A stretch of 60,000 nt of DNA from Acanthaster planci (GCF_001949145.1 NW_019091492.1:275640-335639); one strand, 5' to 3'; shown: positions 1 through 13,994, counted from the first letter of the stretch. The notes: a model not told the origin generated them from the letters alone. Numbers and translations are program-made.

Positions 1-47
1 ATTGTTGCTGATACGTACACTATTAGATTGGCAAACGGGGCCATGTG

Positions 48-70
48 CCCCCCCCACACACACACACACA
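48..70. repeat. C-run plus (CA)8 microsatellite
   Basis: A run of eight C bases leads directly into eight CA dinucleotides. It is a simple-sequence repeat with no associated gene. It is likely length-polymorphic. Confidence 0.9.
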
Positions 71-3000
71 AACTGAAAGGCTTTTTGGCCTTTTTTGAAA
101 TGTGACACAGACGTTTTTAGTATTTCACTTCCCCTCCTGCAGAAACATTTAAAAAGCCCCATATTTAGCCACAACTCAAGCAGTCTATGAAGATCAAAAA
201 GAAATCCTCGACTTTTGGACGTCCCATCCTTAAGTACACTTGCAGTTGAGACAGAATAAAAGCAAGTAGAGTGACAACACACGAAGACATCATTCACTAA
301 AGCACATGGTCATATCAATACGACCATCAAGTCATGTCGAAAGTCAAACTATGTCACCGTCAGTATAGGAGCTACCGAGGGAAGTGATCCAGGGGCTTTA
401 TTGATCCACCGCTAAAGTGGTAATAACCCGAGAGAAGACGTCTGCAGACGAGTGTCTTTTCCCGATACTAGCCTTCCCAGGTGACCGGCCGATGCCCTGA
501 ACTTAAGCGTCACTAAAGTAATTGTAAGTGTCTGATTATCCATCTGACATATGAGGGTAGTTAAAAACTAGTCCCATTTTCCCGCGAGCGAAGTTTCATT
601 GTAGAGTTTACATTTTTTGAAGTTAAGTGGGAAAATCCTGTTCTGAGTTCGTCAAACTATCCATTTCTATCGACTTCAAACTATACTAGGATTTTCAAAA
701 GACACTAATCATGACAAATCTTACGTTTTACCTACAATTTGATAAATCGCTGCAGTGTTTCAAATAGAAATTCAGAAAACAAGTTGAAATGTAACAGAAT
801 CGATGAATCAAATACTTTGAAATCTGTACACTTCACAGTGTTAGATATGAAAACAAATTAAAATCATGTTAAAGTCTTCATTTTTTTTACTGGGCTTTCT
901 TTCATCAATACCTTAGCCCGACATACATGAAGCCCGAAGGGTCGATGGACAAATTCACACCAAAGTGATCATTTCAGTAGCAATCGCTATTGCCATCAGA
1001 TCTTACTGCTACGCTTACGTGGACTGTAAATTGTGTTTGTTTCTGTCGAGGGATTTTAACTCCCATCGGTTCACGCTCCCATACTTCTTGGGTCCGGGAC
1101 GCGGGAACAAAATGCTGGACTGGCGATCTCTGAACGAACTGCCTTGCATCTAGCTATCATCCGGCAGGTGGGACCATGGAGCCGGGCTAAGCATCTCCAA
1201 GCAGACGGCTAATACGTGATTCTAAAAAAAAAATTGTAAAATGGCACAAGACAGTCCAGCGTGGTTTTGAGCCAATAAAACATTTGACTCAGATGTAATT
1301 TCATCCAATTGTGTTTGCATTATTGCCTAGGATAAAGATTAATGACGGAACCAATTTGGGTAAATAATGCCTCAACAAAGCCAATAAACTCTTTCGCTCC
1401 TATCATACTAGTTCTTGTACATTACATTTTTTCAAATGCAGAAACTTGTGAGTTCATCTTCTAATTCCATCAACATTGCAAGATCCATAGGAAAACATTA
1501 AAAAGACGTCGGCGCACGCTACGTAAGAGCAGGTGACGCTGTCTTCGCAGGTTTTCCAAACAGAGAACGGCATTCTACAATAGGTTTTTGCTATCGTTGT
1601 CTGGGCCTAAAGGTGGTGACGTCATTATGACAACAGTTTTTATCCAGAACGATCACAAAGATTCATCAGTACATTTCCCTTGGGTGAGTCCTAGAGAAGT
1701 TAAATTCGACTGCACATCCCCTAAGTTTGTTTCTCCAATGGTCTTTTTCCCTTTCTTTTTATTGATACGCCTTAGGTTAGTATTTTTAGCCGCAAGATAA
1801 TTTTCTCGAGTGGGTCAACAGTTATTCCTCTCCAGCTTTATCATAATACATTGATTTGTGCATTAATACTGTAAATACAATAGACAGCTGCAAACCATAT
1901 TGGACACATATATCTTGGTAAACAATAATTCATTAATTGCTTTGACATTCAGATATAATACAGGTATGTTGCAAGAAGCAAACCATATACCTGTTAGGAA
2001 TTTAAAATTCAACCCTAATCTCGTCATGTAAGATTTCAGTCTGACTATTTTCATGCTTCTTTCACCTTTGACTCCATCCACCCTGTTTCATATATATGTA
2101 ACTACTTCCCTCTCCAGAGGTCGATCTCTTCCGTCGTGCTGTCCCGGAAATGAAAAACGAGGAAGCGTTTTAATGAACTAATGAAGACTGGCATTTCGGT
2201 GGGGGTACGTGTGTCTGGGTTGTAGCCATGGTAACTACTTTGTAACAGGCAAATAATCAATGGCCATTCTTCAAATATACAAGAATCTAGCAATGACGTA
2301 GCCTTTTGCCGTAAGGACCTACAGGTAGATCAGTTGCAGTTCTACGTCCAGTAGGGTCGATCGTAAATTTCCTGGAATTCCATGACAGAAATATTTCGTT
2401 TGCTAATTGCACCAGAAAGACTAGTCTAGAAGCAACAAGCCTAATGACATGAGCTAAAAGCAAGAGAAATAATTTTATAAATGACTCTACCAAGTCTACT
2501 CCTTAGAGTTGAAGCTTGAATTAAGTATATGTTCTAGCACTAACGTACAGACTGGCTATCTCCAATGTATACACACTGGGGGTATGAACCAGACCGTAAG
2601 GTACCGGCATACAGTTCAAAGAAAATCCTGCCGTTTTGTGAATTAAGCATTGTTCCCCTCGTGCTAAAAATGAAACGATTTTCCAACTTATACCAATAGC
2701 AAGAATAAAATCATTACCAATTTGAAAAGTCACTCTTTAGATGACAATCCCATGCAAACTCTATGCAGTCATATTAAGCTATAACTTGACTTGCTTACAG
2801 TAAATAGTATATCTTAATTGTGCCATTGTGAATGAATAAATTTTCATGAAGCATTAAGCTCTACTGCGGTGATGGGTTATGATAGTCAAGAGGGAACACT
2901 TCCACTTGCTAACAATTACATGCAATCTCTTCATCACGCCATACACAATGTAAGTGCACTGTTTACAGCACCGGTATTAGCCAAAAAGAGACGCTTATAA

Positions 3001-6000
3001 AATGTTATATTATTAGAAAGGGACTTTTAAACCTACGGTCTTACTATTGGAGCCAATTCAAATTAAATTCTTATTAGGTCGTAACTTACATGTATTTTGA
3101 TAGCATAAGTGAATTGGTTGTGAGAAGGGAACCGTCTAAAGATTCTATCTGTGTCGTGGAAATCAAAATATAAAAAAAATCACAATGACGAGGGTTTTTG
3201 CTAGTGGCAAAACAAATCAGACACAAAGATAACTTGGCCTGAACTGCCAGCATATATTTTCCTCATAGATTTTACACTCCTTACGTTTTTGCTTCATTAA
3301 CTCCATTAATCAGTAGTAACCAAAGACTAACTGACAAAAGTCTGTTGCATCGATAATAATCATACACTAAGCATCCTCTAGACCCCTTGCAAGGTGGGGT
3401 TTAGGATTCTGGCCTCACTAACAAGAAATTGCAATTTTTTAAGGATGGATGCAATGTTTTTTATTATAAATGGCTAGTTTTGATGTGTGTGTTGATCAAG
3501 GCGCATATTAAAAGCAAATGCCTGACTACGTGGACATATATCTGTACGACTGTTGCATGCACGGCTTAACGAGTCGCACTACAGCGTAATATGTACAAGT
3601 AAAATGACTGGAACTCCGGGTACGGCTGTAGGCTGACAAATGACACCAGTGGAAGCCCGTGCTCCTCTACCATCCCACCCCTTTGAATTTTTGAGACGCA
3701 TGCAATAAATGTAAAAGGTACAGATAATTTGCTGCTTTTCAGTACCCCTTGAAAAAGTGAGTGATTGAAAAAGCTACTGATTCCCCCTCAGAAATTTCAC
3801 CCAAGTTACGTCACTACTGTCTGAGACTGATTACTAGTAGCTCAAGTTATAGTAATGTGAAACTTAGCTGCTTCATACTTGACATTTTTTCCAAACGTTA
3901 CTTATCTTCATCACTTTATCTTGGCTCAAAAGGTCATACAAAGGAATCATACAGCTGTTCAATAAACAGTAGTCGAAAGCCTTTTTCGTTGTGGCGGAAG
4001 TTGCCCGCTTATAAGAAAAAATCGAAATGTGAGGTTCGTTTGAATAATTTATTGCAAACCGGGCCACCAATCACTTTGTCTTGTATCCATTGACAAAAGA
4101 AACGTAAAATCATTTCGATGGAGACTATCAGACCTCTGTTATTCTAAAGCATTGATGCACTTTCACAGTTGCTAGTTTTTAATGATACACAGACATATAT
4201 TATAATCAACATAATATAAATAATCATTCAAGTAATATCTCAGACCGCAAGCCTCTTAAACGCTGTTCCGAGGGTGATCTTTTGTTACTACTTGAATAAA
4301 ACAGCGAAGCCTTTTTTAAACAGGAGTAATGATCTTACCTTCTCCTAGAATGTTAGTTGGTCAGTTTTGTTTACATTTACAGCACATACCAATGCTCGCA
4401 AGTATGAGTGTGGAATCGGGGGGGGGTGTTTTTAGGTTGTCTTTGGTCATACCAGTGGCGTATGAACAGCTTCATTTTAGTTGTTAGTTGTTAGTTTTTA
4501 CAATGTATGCAATTCCTGGTGAATTATATAATACATCTTTTAGTTCATGCATCAGGACCAGCAATATCTTTTGATACTGTCAGCCTACAAAAGTGTGATT
4601 ATTGCCAATTAGATGCCGGCCAAAGAGAAAAACAAAATAATTCTAGCCTGGGCAGAGACCTACCCTGTAAACTCGGCTGCCAACGTTGCATATTGATTGC
4701 GTGATGTAGGGGAGCTAATTAAGACTCTTCCTACAGGTTGGCCACATGTGTTAGCGCAATTATGTATGCCCATTGGATGGCACCGGGTGCATGCCATAAA
4801 CTATAATGAAGCTACACTGTTTACGTTACATATAGAGTGCCTGTTGCTCCAGTAGAAATCATCACCTGGCAATTATTATTTGGGGCAAATACATCCTTAT
4901 TGTTTTTGTTTGTGTGTTAAGCCATAATAAATGAGTGACGTGAACTTGCACATAGAATAAAATCCTGTAGTTTGGATAAGAAATCGGACCTTTCAATAAA
5001 CCTTCGAAATATTACGATGCATCCTATGACATTTTATCAAATTGACAAATATTGAAGAATGCATGAGTGAGTAGGATCTGAGAGCTTTAAAATGTTACAG
5101 AAACCTTTGAAATTGCATCCATTTTGTAATTGCAGTGGATTGAAAGTAAGAAAGGTGAATGAGAGGGAGAACAAGCCCGTGTTTTACGAGTAGGCCCAAC
5201 TTGAGACCCACGTCCCCCCCCCCACCGTGCATCTTACAGGGGACATGAAATTTTCAGGCATACTTGAAATTCCACTTTGAAAGAAGTCCTCAGGAATAGG
5301 AAACGATAAAATAATTCTCGTATGAATTTGAGACCCTTTTCCACGAACATCAGAATATTCGAAAAGTCACTATTGCGACTTAAAGCAATTCAAAATCGAG
5401 TTCTTAGCCGTAAAATGTTCATTCTGGGAAGAAACATTATAATGCATCGGTGGAAAATCACTCGCTAATAATACTCACCATAAATTGGGAACGAGTTGGT
5501 AGGCCGCAACACACCATGGAACATGCAGACATACTCCATTCATCTGTACAAGGTGGTCACATTTTGGAATTTACGGTCCGTATGCTTCATTCGGACATTC
5601 AGACATCAGCAAGTATTTCGCGAAGATACAACGCAGGCTCATTGTGACTGCATGTTGTGTTGTGAGTTGCTGGTCGAGAACTACTCTGGACCGACGCCCG
5701 TCCGACACTGTTATTGCAAGCCAAAGAATTGAGCTTCATCGAGAGAAAGGACAAAATCCCAACCTAATATGAGCCATGCACAATACGTGCATAGGGTTTC
5801 TGTGTGTACCACAACAATATAGAGTATAAGGAGAGAAAAATAACTATTGAATATGGTGTGGCTCGTGCATGTATTCATGTACAATCACTTGAATTTCCAT
5901 AAAAATAGGCCTATTGGAAGCTCTTAATGTGGAACAATCATGGCCTTCGTAATAGAAAGCGTGTGACAATATTGAGCGGGTGTTATTGAAATTAAAGCGG

Positions 6001-7600
6001 ATATTGGGGAGAAAGGAGCGCGGCAAGGCAACCGGAATTGCCCGACAGAACTGCCACCATTTTTAATTGTTTGGCTTGCTTGGTGTGGAGTAACGACAGG
6101 GGGAATTCCTTATCCGTTTCGACCCAATAATGTCAACAAACTTCAGCAACGCATCAAAATGCTCAACTTACCATTATTACAGTCGCTTTAGGCCTACTGT
6201 GTTCACTGGGTTCGTTTAACATTTACGTTTAGTGAAAGAATTACGAAAAATCTCAATATTAATTACAGTTTTCAAGTAGTTCTAAAATAAGTTGTTGAAG
6301 GGTTCTCCTCTTTTCCTGACGAAGACCAATCGCAAAATGAAAATAACAGTTTTCATGAAATACTTTTGGTTAAGGTATCAGTTTTTGCTTCTAGATCATT
6401 ACAATAGGAAATAAACAAGAACATTTTAAAAGAAGAATTCTTTACTCGTGTGACAAATTTGCATTTCGTTGGTATTTTTATACCACAAATGTTTTGGTCT
6501 TGTCTCAATTGACAATTAGTCCATCCTAAGCCTGTGCTGGCTTAATTTATCAGAGGAGCTTTCCACATGTGCATCCTTTTGGGTTTTTTTCTCTCCATTG
6601 ACACAGCACTCACATAATCGTGACATACAGGCCCATCCGTGAGTTCATGTTTTTAATTAAGTCATTTATTTTACATTTGAGCCCAGCACATAGTTTGATG
6701 GATTTTTATTCATAATCACAGACAATTTTCGTTAGTTGGGCAATGGCCTTAAATTAGAGAGTACTTACAGCATGTTGTTAGAAACTAGCGAAACCTAAAA
6801 GAATAAAGCCAGCTCTCGAAGGTCCAAAGAGACATTTGGAAAATGTTCCCAACGTGTTTCGGTTGCGCCAATACGACTTTATTGTGGACTTTGCAAATGT
6901 TGCCCATGAGAGTGTTCAACATGGGTAGACAGAATTCTTGGGCAATAGAACTCGAAAATTAAGATAAAATAATATTTACTGTACTGTGTGTGTTACGTTT
7001 CGTCGCGTTTGATTCAGTCAGTGTAACGCTTTTTAACCCGGATGGACTGAAAAGGCAACTAACAGACGCATCGCGGATGATGCGTAAAAATACTTGTGGA
7101 CAGTTCACCCATTGAAAAAATATTGTATTGCATTAGTAGAAAGACATTGCAAAACTATAAACCTGCTGGTTTGTGAACTCTGTTCATCGAGAGTTTGTAA
7201 AAGTCTTATTAAAAATTCATGGAGAGCAACATAAACATCACATTTTACGTATTTACCGTTACCTAATCACATACTGCACTTAACGTTTTGTACAACAGAT
7301 TGAAGTAATACATAATTTTCAGTAAGGCTTTTGCACATACATCTACTAAATATAATAAGATTTTAGTAATCATTACGTATTTTGGTTTATTTGAAAACTG
7401 TGTGGCTGTTCCTTTTTCTGTGTGGACTGTGAAAGGCTGAAATATTTTGGCTTCTGTTTTTATTCCAAATACATTTTTATCTCAGCACAAGTTCTGATGC
7501 CTCAACACAAGCCAGGTCACATTCTAATGAGGGGTCATTTACTGAACAAAGACGGCATAATGAAAAAGCAGCCCAGCGTTAAATTTTGTTGGTAGAGCTT
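71..7600. other. non-coding stretch, no supported gene
   Basis: AT-rich sequence with only short open frames (up to about 110 codons) that show no recognisable domain, no consistent start and no splice pattern. It holds scattered homopolymers (G-run near 4418, C-run near 5214), two TAGGCCTA palindromes (5906-5913 and 6189-6196) and an octamer ATTTGCAT at 6457-6464. If the candidate exon at 7669-7735 is real, this interval would be the first intron and downstream part of that gene, but I could not pick out a matching second exon by eye. Confidence 0.6.
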
Positions 7601-7668
7601 TCTCATTTTAAGATACAAACCCCTAAAATCGTATGTGCAGCCAATATAATGGTTGGATAAAGACTTAC

Positions 7669-7735
7669 CGGTACCGAATTCGTTCGGATCAATGGCAATA
7701 GCGATTCCGGTTACGAGGAGAAAAAAGAGAACCAT
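7669..7735 (-). CDS. candidate first coding exon of a secreted protein (partial)
   Basis: Reading the minus strand from an ATG at 7735, 22 codons give MVLFFLLVTGIAIAIDPNEF then Gly-Thr, followed by a phase-1 splice donor G|GTAAGT at 7669/7668. The hydrophobic core with small residues (G-I-A-I-A) is a textbook signal peptide; cleavage would fall near A14, leaving an acidic mature start. A weak TATA-like string lies about 50 bp upstream (near 7787). The product is not recognised: only the signal peptide and a few mature residues are visible, and no second exon could be assigned between here and position 1, so the rest may lie beyond the window. A GGTAAGT heptamer alone is expected several times by chance in 60 kb; it is the combination with an ATG-led signal peptide that is suggestive. 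Confidence 0.35.
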
Positions 7736-7999
7736 GATGTGCTGTTTCGATAAGTGCAAGCTCCGAAGTGAAGTTAGTAAAATATCTATAGCCAGGCAAC
7801 CAAATCATTTTTGTGACGAAAGGGCGACAACAGCTACCGTCTTTGTTTCACGAGAGTTAGGTCAAAAGACGACGGCTTTGCAAGATGGCACGCTGCTCTG
7901 TCATAATTACACCAGAGCAATTCACTGCTAATCACCTGCACGGCTTGTAATGCAATGCTGCAAAAATCCATTCTAGCAAAGGTGCCTATCTTGATCCAC

Positions 8000-10380
8000 A
8001 AGGATAACGTCACTTTCGTCATCTGAGACACTGGTGGAAAACAACTTTCCTGGTGTTCAATTTCATCCAGTTTTTCATCTCTACATTTAGATGATTTAAT
8101 CTAAATTTATTCCAACGGTTATGAATCATGGTCACATCTAATGAAACTCTTTTGTCTGATCCTCTCTCCATTATTTCTAGTAAAGAACGTGATGACATTT
8201 GAGATCAGACCAAAAGGTAACCTACCAAAGCTCTAATTAGCATGGGTGTGTTTTTGTATTTATTTTGATTTGAAATTTCCTTTACTTTTACAGGTTTGAC
8301 TTACCAGGACTTCCTCAGATTTGGAGTAAGATAAAGTAATGGGCTTGGCCAAGCTAAATGGCAGAATGAATGCCGGTCTTTGCTTCCCATAGACGTTTCT
8401 CTTACTACCTCACATTTGTAGTTTTGCCACAGTGACTGGTGAAAAGTGTCTAACCATTGTAGTGGGAGACTAATTCTCAATGTGTTAAACTGTCAAGTAA
8501 ATATCAAAACATCAAATAATAAATACTGGGTTTTGATGCAAAGGATAAACTACAGCAAACTTACTACAGCAAACGCCCATACAATAATAGGCATTAAAAA
8601 AAGATATATGGTGTATGAATGGAACGCATGAATGCATAAATACAAACATACTGTACATGAGATACTAAGGCAAAGTTGCAGTTCAGAAGCCAAACTCTTC
8701 ATCTTAAGGTTTTCGGCAGGATATGTCCTTCCATGCGCATTTAACACTACCCGGCATAAATACTGGGGCCCTCCATGTGCAGTTTCATTCTCTAACTTAA
8801 TAGAAAACACTTGATGTAGCATACAAGGCAACATATTGTAGGCCTACATTCACCTTTCCAAAATTCCACGTATTGTCTCTGTTAAAATATGCATGTTCTT
8901 AATCTCTACTTCCAGGCAGTTTGCAGAATGCCAAGGGCATATATGTATCTGGTTAGGATTCTCAAGTATCCAATTCGTCCTACCACACAACAACCGGCGT
9001 ACAGATTATAACACTGTAGTGTCAAAATTTATTTTAACAATCATTTATAAAAATGACTATGATAATATATATATGCTGAGCTCCATGTTCATCATTCAGC
9101 GTCGCTGCCCCATAATGCAGGTCTACAAGAGAAAGAAAAACGGACAAAAACAAAATTTGCGAAAAAATTCCAGTCCTCACGCTCAACAGTCATTGCTCCT
9201 TGCTTCATTTTCCTCATTTTGTTTTTCCCCGCCGGAGGGAAGTAACGGATGTGTTCTTGCTGATACTAAGCTCCTACAATCCTTTGTATTTGAAGTAGTC
9301 GATAGGTTCGATGGTTTGAACTATTAATGGTTTTTGGCCGGTAAACGCAAATTAACACAAATGGATGGTATGCAATCTCCATACATAAAATAATTGGTTT
9401 TTCATGCTTCAGGCAAGTTCAAATTGACCACATGTTGTACAAAAAAGGCTCGCATATATTACATTTGGTTTTACAATGGACGATTTGTAATCGTGCAAGT
9501 AGAGTTTTTTAAAGCCGAGCCAAAGATAATGCTAAAGCAAGATAAATAATTGGGCGACCCATATGTAAATGTGAAGTTTGTTGAACACATTTAACTGGTA
9601 TATGTACAAAGAAAATGGGTCGGTAAACAGTGAAGCGGGATCAGCTAACGCCTTTGAGTTGAACGATCTGTCTGCGTGCCAAATACTGACGAAGTTTGTA
9701 CCACAGTTGAAGTGTACAAAACCGAAATTAGGGCAACGCTCATCGAGAAGACCAAATCTCTGGCAAACAGCGCTCCTAGCCCCGGGGCAATGTCGACTCA
9801 TCTTCCCGTTGTCAAGGGCCTAAATCCTGGTGCACTGGCAAATTAACGCGACGTCCCCGAAACAACTAAATCAATAAAATCATCATCAATCGTTCGGTTT
9901 CTAGTCTTGCAGTTTCACTCTCGAGTGTAACGAGACAAGTTGAGAGGCGGAAAACATGAGATTTCGACCCAAGACGTTGGAGATTGCCGTATGGGCGATT
10001 TTGAAATAAAATCTTCCAAGTCTAGTACAACGAACAATCTTACTGAACAATGGAATTTGTTCTTTTTGACAAATACTGGATAAAAGTTATATATATATAT
10101 TTATGGCGGAAGTATGTACAATTTTAGTTTTGACTATATTGTAGGCCTACATGGATTTTCAATCTTCATTCGACGTTAAAATTGAATAACATGTTTTTCA
10201 TACATGTAGATCTATCAAATTATTGAAAGAATAAATCCACTCATTTTGTTATACCAGACTGTAGCAAACCTGCTTATTAATATTAAGATTCAATTTTAGT
10301 GCACATGCCTATCTTGCCAATTAAAACAGTTTCTTTTTGATGTCGTCAACTTAAGCATCTTAGTAGAAATCTCATGCCAC
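8000..10380. other. non-coding stretch, no supported gene
   Basis: No recognisable coding or RNA gene. An open frame on the plus strand around 8893-9327 has no domain, low-complexity content and biased AT composition, and is most likely chance. The interval contains two GTAGGCCTAC palindromes (8838-8847 and 10141-10150) and an AT dinucleotide run near 10090-10100. Confidence 0.6.
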
Positions 10381-10398
10381 ACGCGTTGAATTCTTCTT

Positions 10399-10640
10399 AT
10401 TGGCGTAGCTCAGGCTCATGATGTAACAATTTGCAAGCCAATAATACGTGGACGGTAATCAGAAATGAATTAGGTATTGCGAGTCCATCCATCTCCCCGC
10501 CAAAACATATGTTTTGGCGCGCTCCGTAATATTAGCAGTGCCTGGCGCACAAAGCTCCAGGCGCGCACGGCGCGAATCATTGGGGCATAGCCAATGAGAT
10601 CCGACGGCCAGCAGTGCATGGCCGACCCTGCCGTTTTCTT
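10399..10640. promoter_or_regulatory. CCAAT-rich, GC-richer candidate cis-regulatory module 3' of Sox
   Basis: About 240 bp that stand out from the AT-rich surroundings. It holds four CCAAT/ATTGG cores (10399-10403, 10438-10442, 10579-10583, 10591-10595), the last two forming an inverted pair, several GCGC/CpG-rich words, and a perfect 22-bp palindrome at 10498-10519. The 12-mer TAGCCAATGAGA at 10588-10599 is identical to one in the Sox promoter at 14129-14140. CCAAT pairs are the classic NF-Y site; NF-Y binding here is inference. It could be an enhancer or a promoter for an unannotated transcript. Confidence 0.4.
10498..10519. repeat. perfect 22-bp palindrome
   Basis: The left half CGCCAAAACAT is followed immediately by its exact reverse complement ATGTTTTGGCG, centred on CATATG (an E-box core). 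A perfect dyad this long without a spacer is unlikely by chance in 60 kb of random sequence. It sits inside the CCAAT-rich module. A dimeric-factor site is the simplest reading. Confidence 0.85.
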
Positions 10641-11382
10641 GGATAAATCTACATTTACTGCTCGTCAAGGATCTGAATCTAAATCATATACATGAAGTCA
10701 GCAAAGCCTCCATTAGGAAACATCACACCAATTTGAGGGTTAGTTTGGGGTGTGGAGCTAGGCATGTCGTCGGTAGCCAAGGCCGTGTCCGAAACTGGAT
10801 TCCAGAGCTACGGTTGGGTCTATCGTCTTCGCGTCTCCACGCACTTCCAATGGAGTGAAGACCTAGATTTAGCTCTAGACAACAGATGCGGATGCAACCT
10901 TACAAGCAGTGAAGGATAAGTCGTGCTGTTTTTCCAAATTGCCATGTCTGATATAATTACGTGCAAAACCCTTGTCTGTTTTCATTTTTTAAATAATCAG
11001 GGAATTACACTCAAAACAGTATACGTTCTTCTGGTACGTCTAGAAAGAAGGCAATACGCTGCACAATGCTAAACGTTATGGTTTAAGAATATGCGGCCTT
11101 ATATATATGCCAGTTTTCTTAAAAACGACACCTAACCTCAATCTGACGTGTGTATTCTGAGACATTTTGAATTATTACTCTCGGCCTTTTCTTCTTTATT
11201 ATCAATCCATTTAATACTAATTGTTACCCTCCACAATTTGTTTGGAAAATAATCCTGATAAATCGAATGTGGTCTTAAATCATTTATTTGTCTAAGCAAT
11301 ATAGAGAAACACCCCAAAAAGTATACGTACAAGGAAAGTCACGTGCAATTTTACCCTGACATTACAAATGGCAATTCAGCCG

Positions 11383-11388
11383 TTTATT
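11383..11388 (-). terminator. candidate polyadenylation signal for the Sox transcript
   Basis: AATAAA on the minus strand (TTTATT on plus). It is the first canonical signal I find downstream of the Sox stop codon, about 1.39 kb away; two more lie at 11283-11288 and 11195-11200. A 3' UTR of this size fits SoxB1 genes, which often have UTRs above 1 kb. Which signal is used cannot be told from sequence. Confidence 0.35.
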
Positions 11389-12776
11389 TCTTTAGACAAA
11401 CAAAAGTCATCGCATTCGAAATGAAATTTGACAACGAAACTGATATTAATAGCATGGAAATACAACGAGTAAACTAACTATCTCAAGTTTCAGTGTCTCG
11501 TATCTTGGCTCAAGAAAAAGGAGAAAGTGACAGGTAAACTTTCAAATATTAACCGTCCAAAAGTAATTGCTACCTAAATCAACTGTTAAGTTGCACAGCT
11601 AAAAATGCGAAGCACCGTTTAAAATCGGAAACCATTCACCTTGTTAGTAAGGTTTAACCATAACCACAGTTACTCAATGACAGCGTAAATTAAGCAAAGC
11701 CAAAATCATTTTCAGTATATACTTTAAGCGCAAACCTGAGCGAGTGGCTGCCAACAAGGCGAGGGGTTTCCTCGTCCAAATACCACATTGTTTCCATTGT
11801 CATTCCGCTATTCTGAAGGCAAAAAACGCGCCATTGTCCTGGACGGTCCATGGTCCTCAACGATGAAACAATATTTAGTGTGCATGAATATCAATGGCAT
11901 CGTCTAGCCTTAACAATTCAACCGCACGGGGATGCCCAACGTTGCCTTGAATAGACAGCATAAAAGCAATTATTCAGCTCTTGAATACATAAAAGACGCT
12001 GAAAAGAAAACTTAAAGACTTATAGTTCGGCTGTCTGGGGATTTCCCAATGGCAAAACAATGTCTGGTTAAATTTCTATACAACTTGGAGTTAAAACTCA
12101 TTACAATAAATGGATTTGACGTGAAACACTTCTGTGCAGGACTGCGTTTCAATTACGGCAAACAAAACTCTAAGTTACAACAGTGCAAATATATACAAAA
12201 ATATGGTACTTCGGGTCTATGCCCTCAATTTCATTCAGTTATACAAAGTTAACCCCAAAAAAAACAAATGGCGAAATGATTTGTCGGAATTTCCATGGAT
12301 TTTTGGAGAGACGACACTTTCAACGAATGTTGTGTTCAACTTGAAAAATTCCAAATACGACTGCCATTTATCAAACTTTGCGTAGGTGAAAATATAACCA
12401 TTTTCGTAAATGGATAACACTTGCTTCCAACTCTTAAATAATAAAATGGAGCCAAAATTTACACACAACTTTGCAAAGCCGAGCTTAAAAACTGAGAACT
12501 TGAAGATAAATTAAATCAAGGTACAGCATTAAGGTGTAAACTCTTGTGTTAACATTCTTATGTATAAAATAACACACGTCTGTAGGTTTTAACTTGACCC
12601 CGCGTACTCAAAAATATTACAAAATATACAGAGCGGGAAGACTCCCCCAACTTTGCCTACCCAACCACAATGTCCGTGTGGAAACCGGTACAGGCAGCTT
12701 AAGTCCAAAGTTCTAGTGTCTTAAAATGGCGATTACCGTGCCCGCTCACTACCAGTATCACAAGAAAAGCTTTTTC
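11389..12776 (-). other. probable 3' untranslated region of the SoxB1 gene
   Basis: Between the Sox stop codon and the first AATAAA there is no other supported gene. The sequence is AT-rich and has only short open frames without domains. It is assigned as 3' UTR by position only. It would hold any miRNA or stability elements of the transcript. Confidence 0.4.
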
Positions 12777-13748
<972 letters not shown>

Positions 13749-13874
13749 CTAGGACTTCGAATTATTCGTAAAACACGGACTGTAAATGTGTTCAGCGAAC
13801 GTGAAATTTTTCGTGATAGCCGTTCGTCGCACGGGAGCTACGGTACAACTGCGGCTGTTCTGTGTGAAACTCTC

Positions 13875-13886
13875 GTTATTTTTAGC
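13875..13886 (-). promoter_or_regulatory. TATA-like element of SoxB1
   Basis: On the minus strand the string is GGCTAAAAATAA, about 130 bp before the start codon. It is the best TATA-like match close to the gene and lies just downstream of the nearest CCAAT box (13918-13922), a usual spacing. It is not a perfect TATAAA, so the promoter could also be TATA-less. Confidence 0.35.
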
Positions 13887-13983
13887 CCTCTTTGGCTATC
13901 ACGTCCATGTGTAATTGATTGGCAGAGGTAGAATTATTCCGGCTTTGGCCAATCAGCGCGGGCGTTCTTGACGACCGAAGTCT

Positions 13984-13994
13984 ATTGTTATGCA
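13984..13994 (+). promoter_or_regulatory. SOX-POU composite site
   Basis: ATTGTTATGCA joins a SOX core (ATTGTT) directly to an octamer half-site (ATGCA), in the order and spacing of the canonical SOX2-OCT4 composite element. The octamer half is incomplete at its 3' end (GCC instead of AAT). It lies about 236 bp upstream of the SoxB1 start codon, a position suitable for autoregulation together with a POU factor. A degenerate relative, TTGTTATGATAA, lies near 14054. Confidence 0.5.

Noticed and set aside
980-7705. 15-bp word AATCGCTATTGCCAT shared between about 985 (+) and the candidate exon at about 7700 (-)
   Set aside because: A 15-mer match between strands is expected a few times by chance in 60 kb; flanks do not align.
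8893-9327. 144-codon plus-strand open frame
   Set aside because: No domain, AT-driven composition and no splice or promoter support; consistent with chance.
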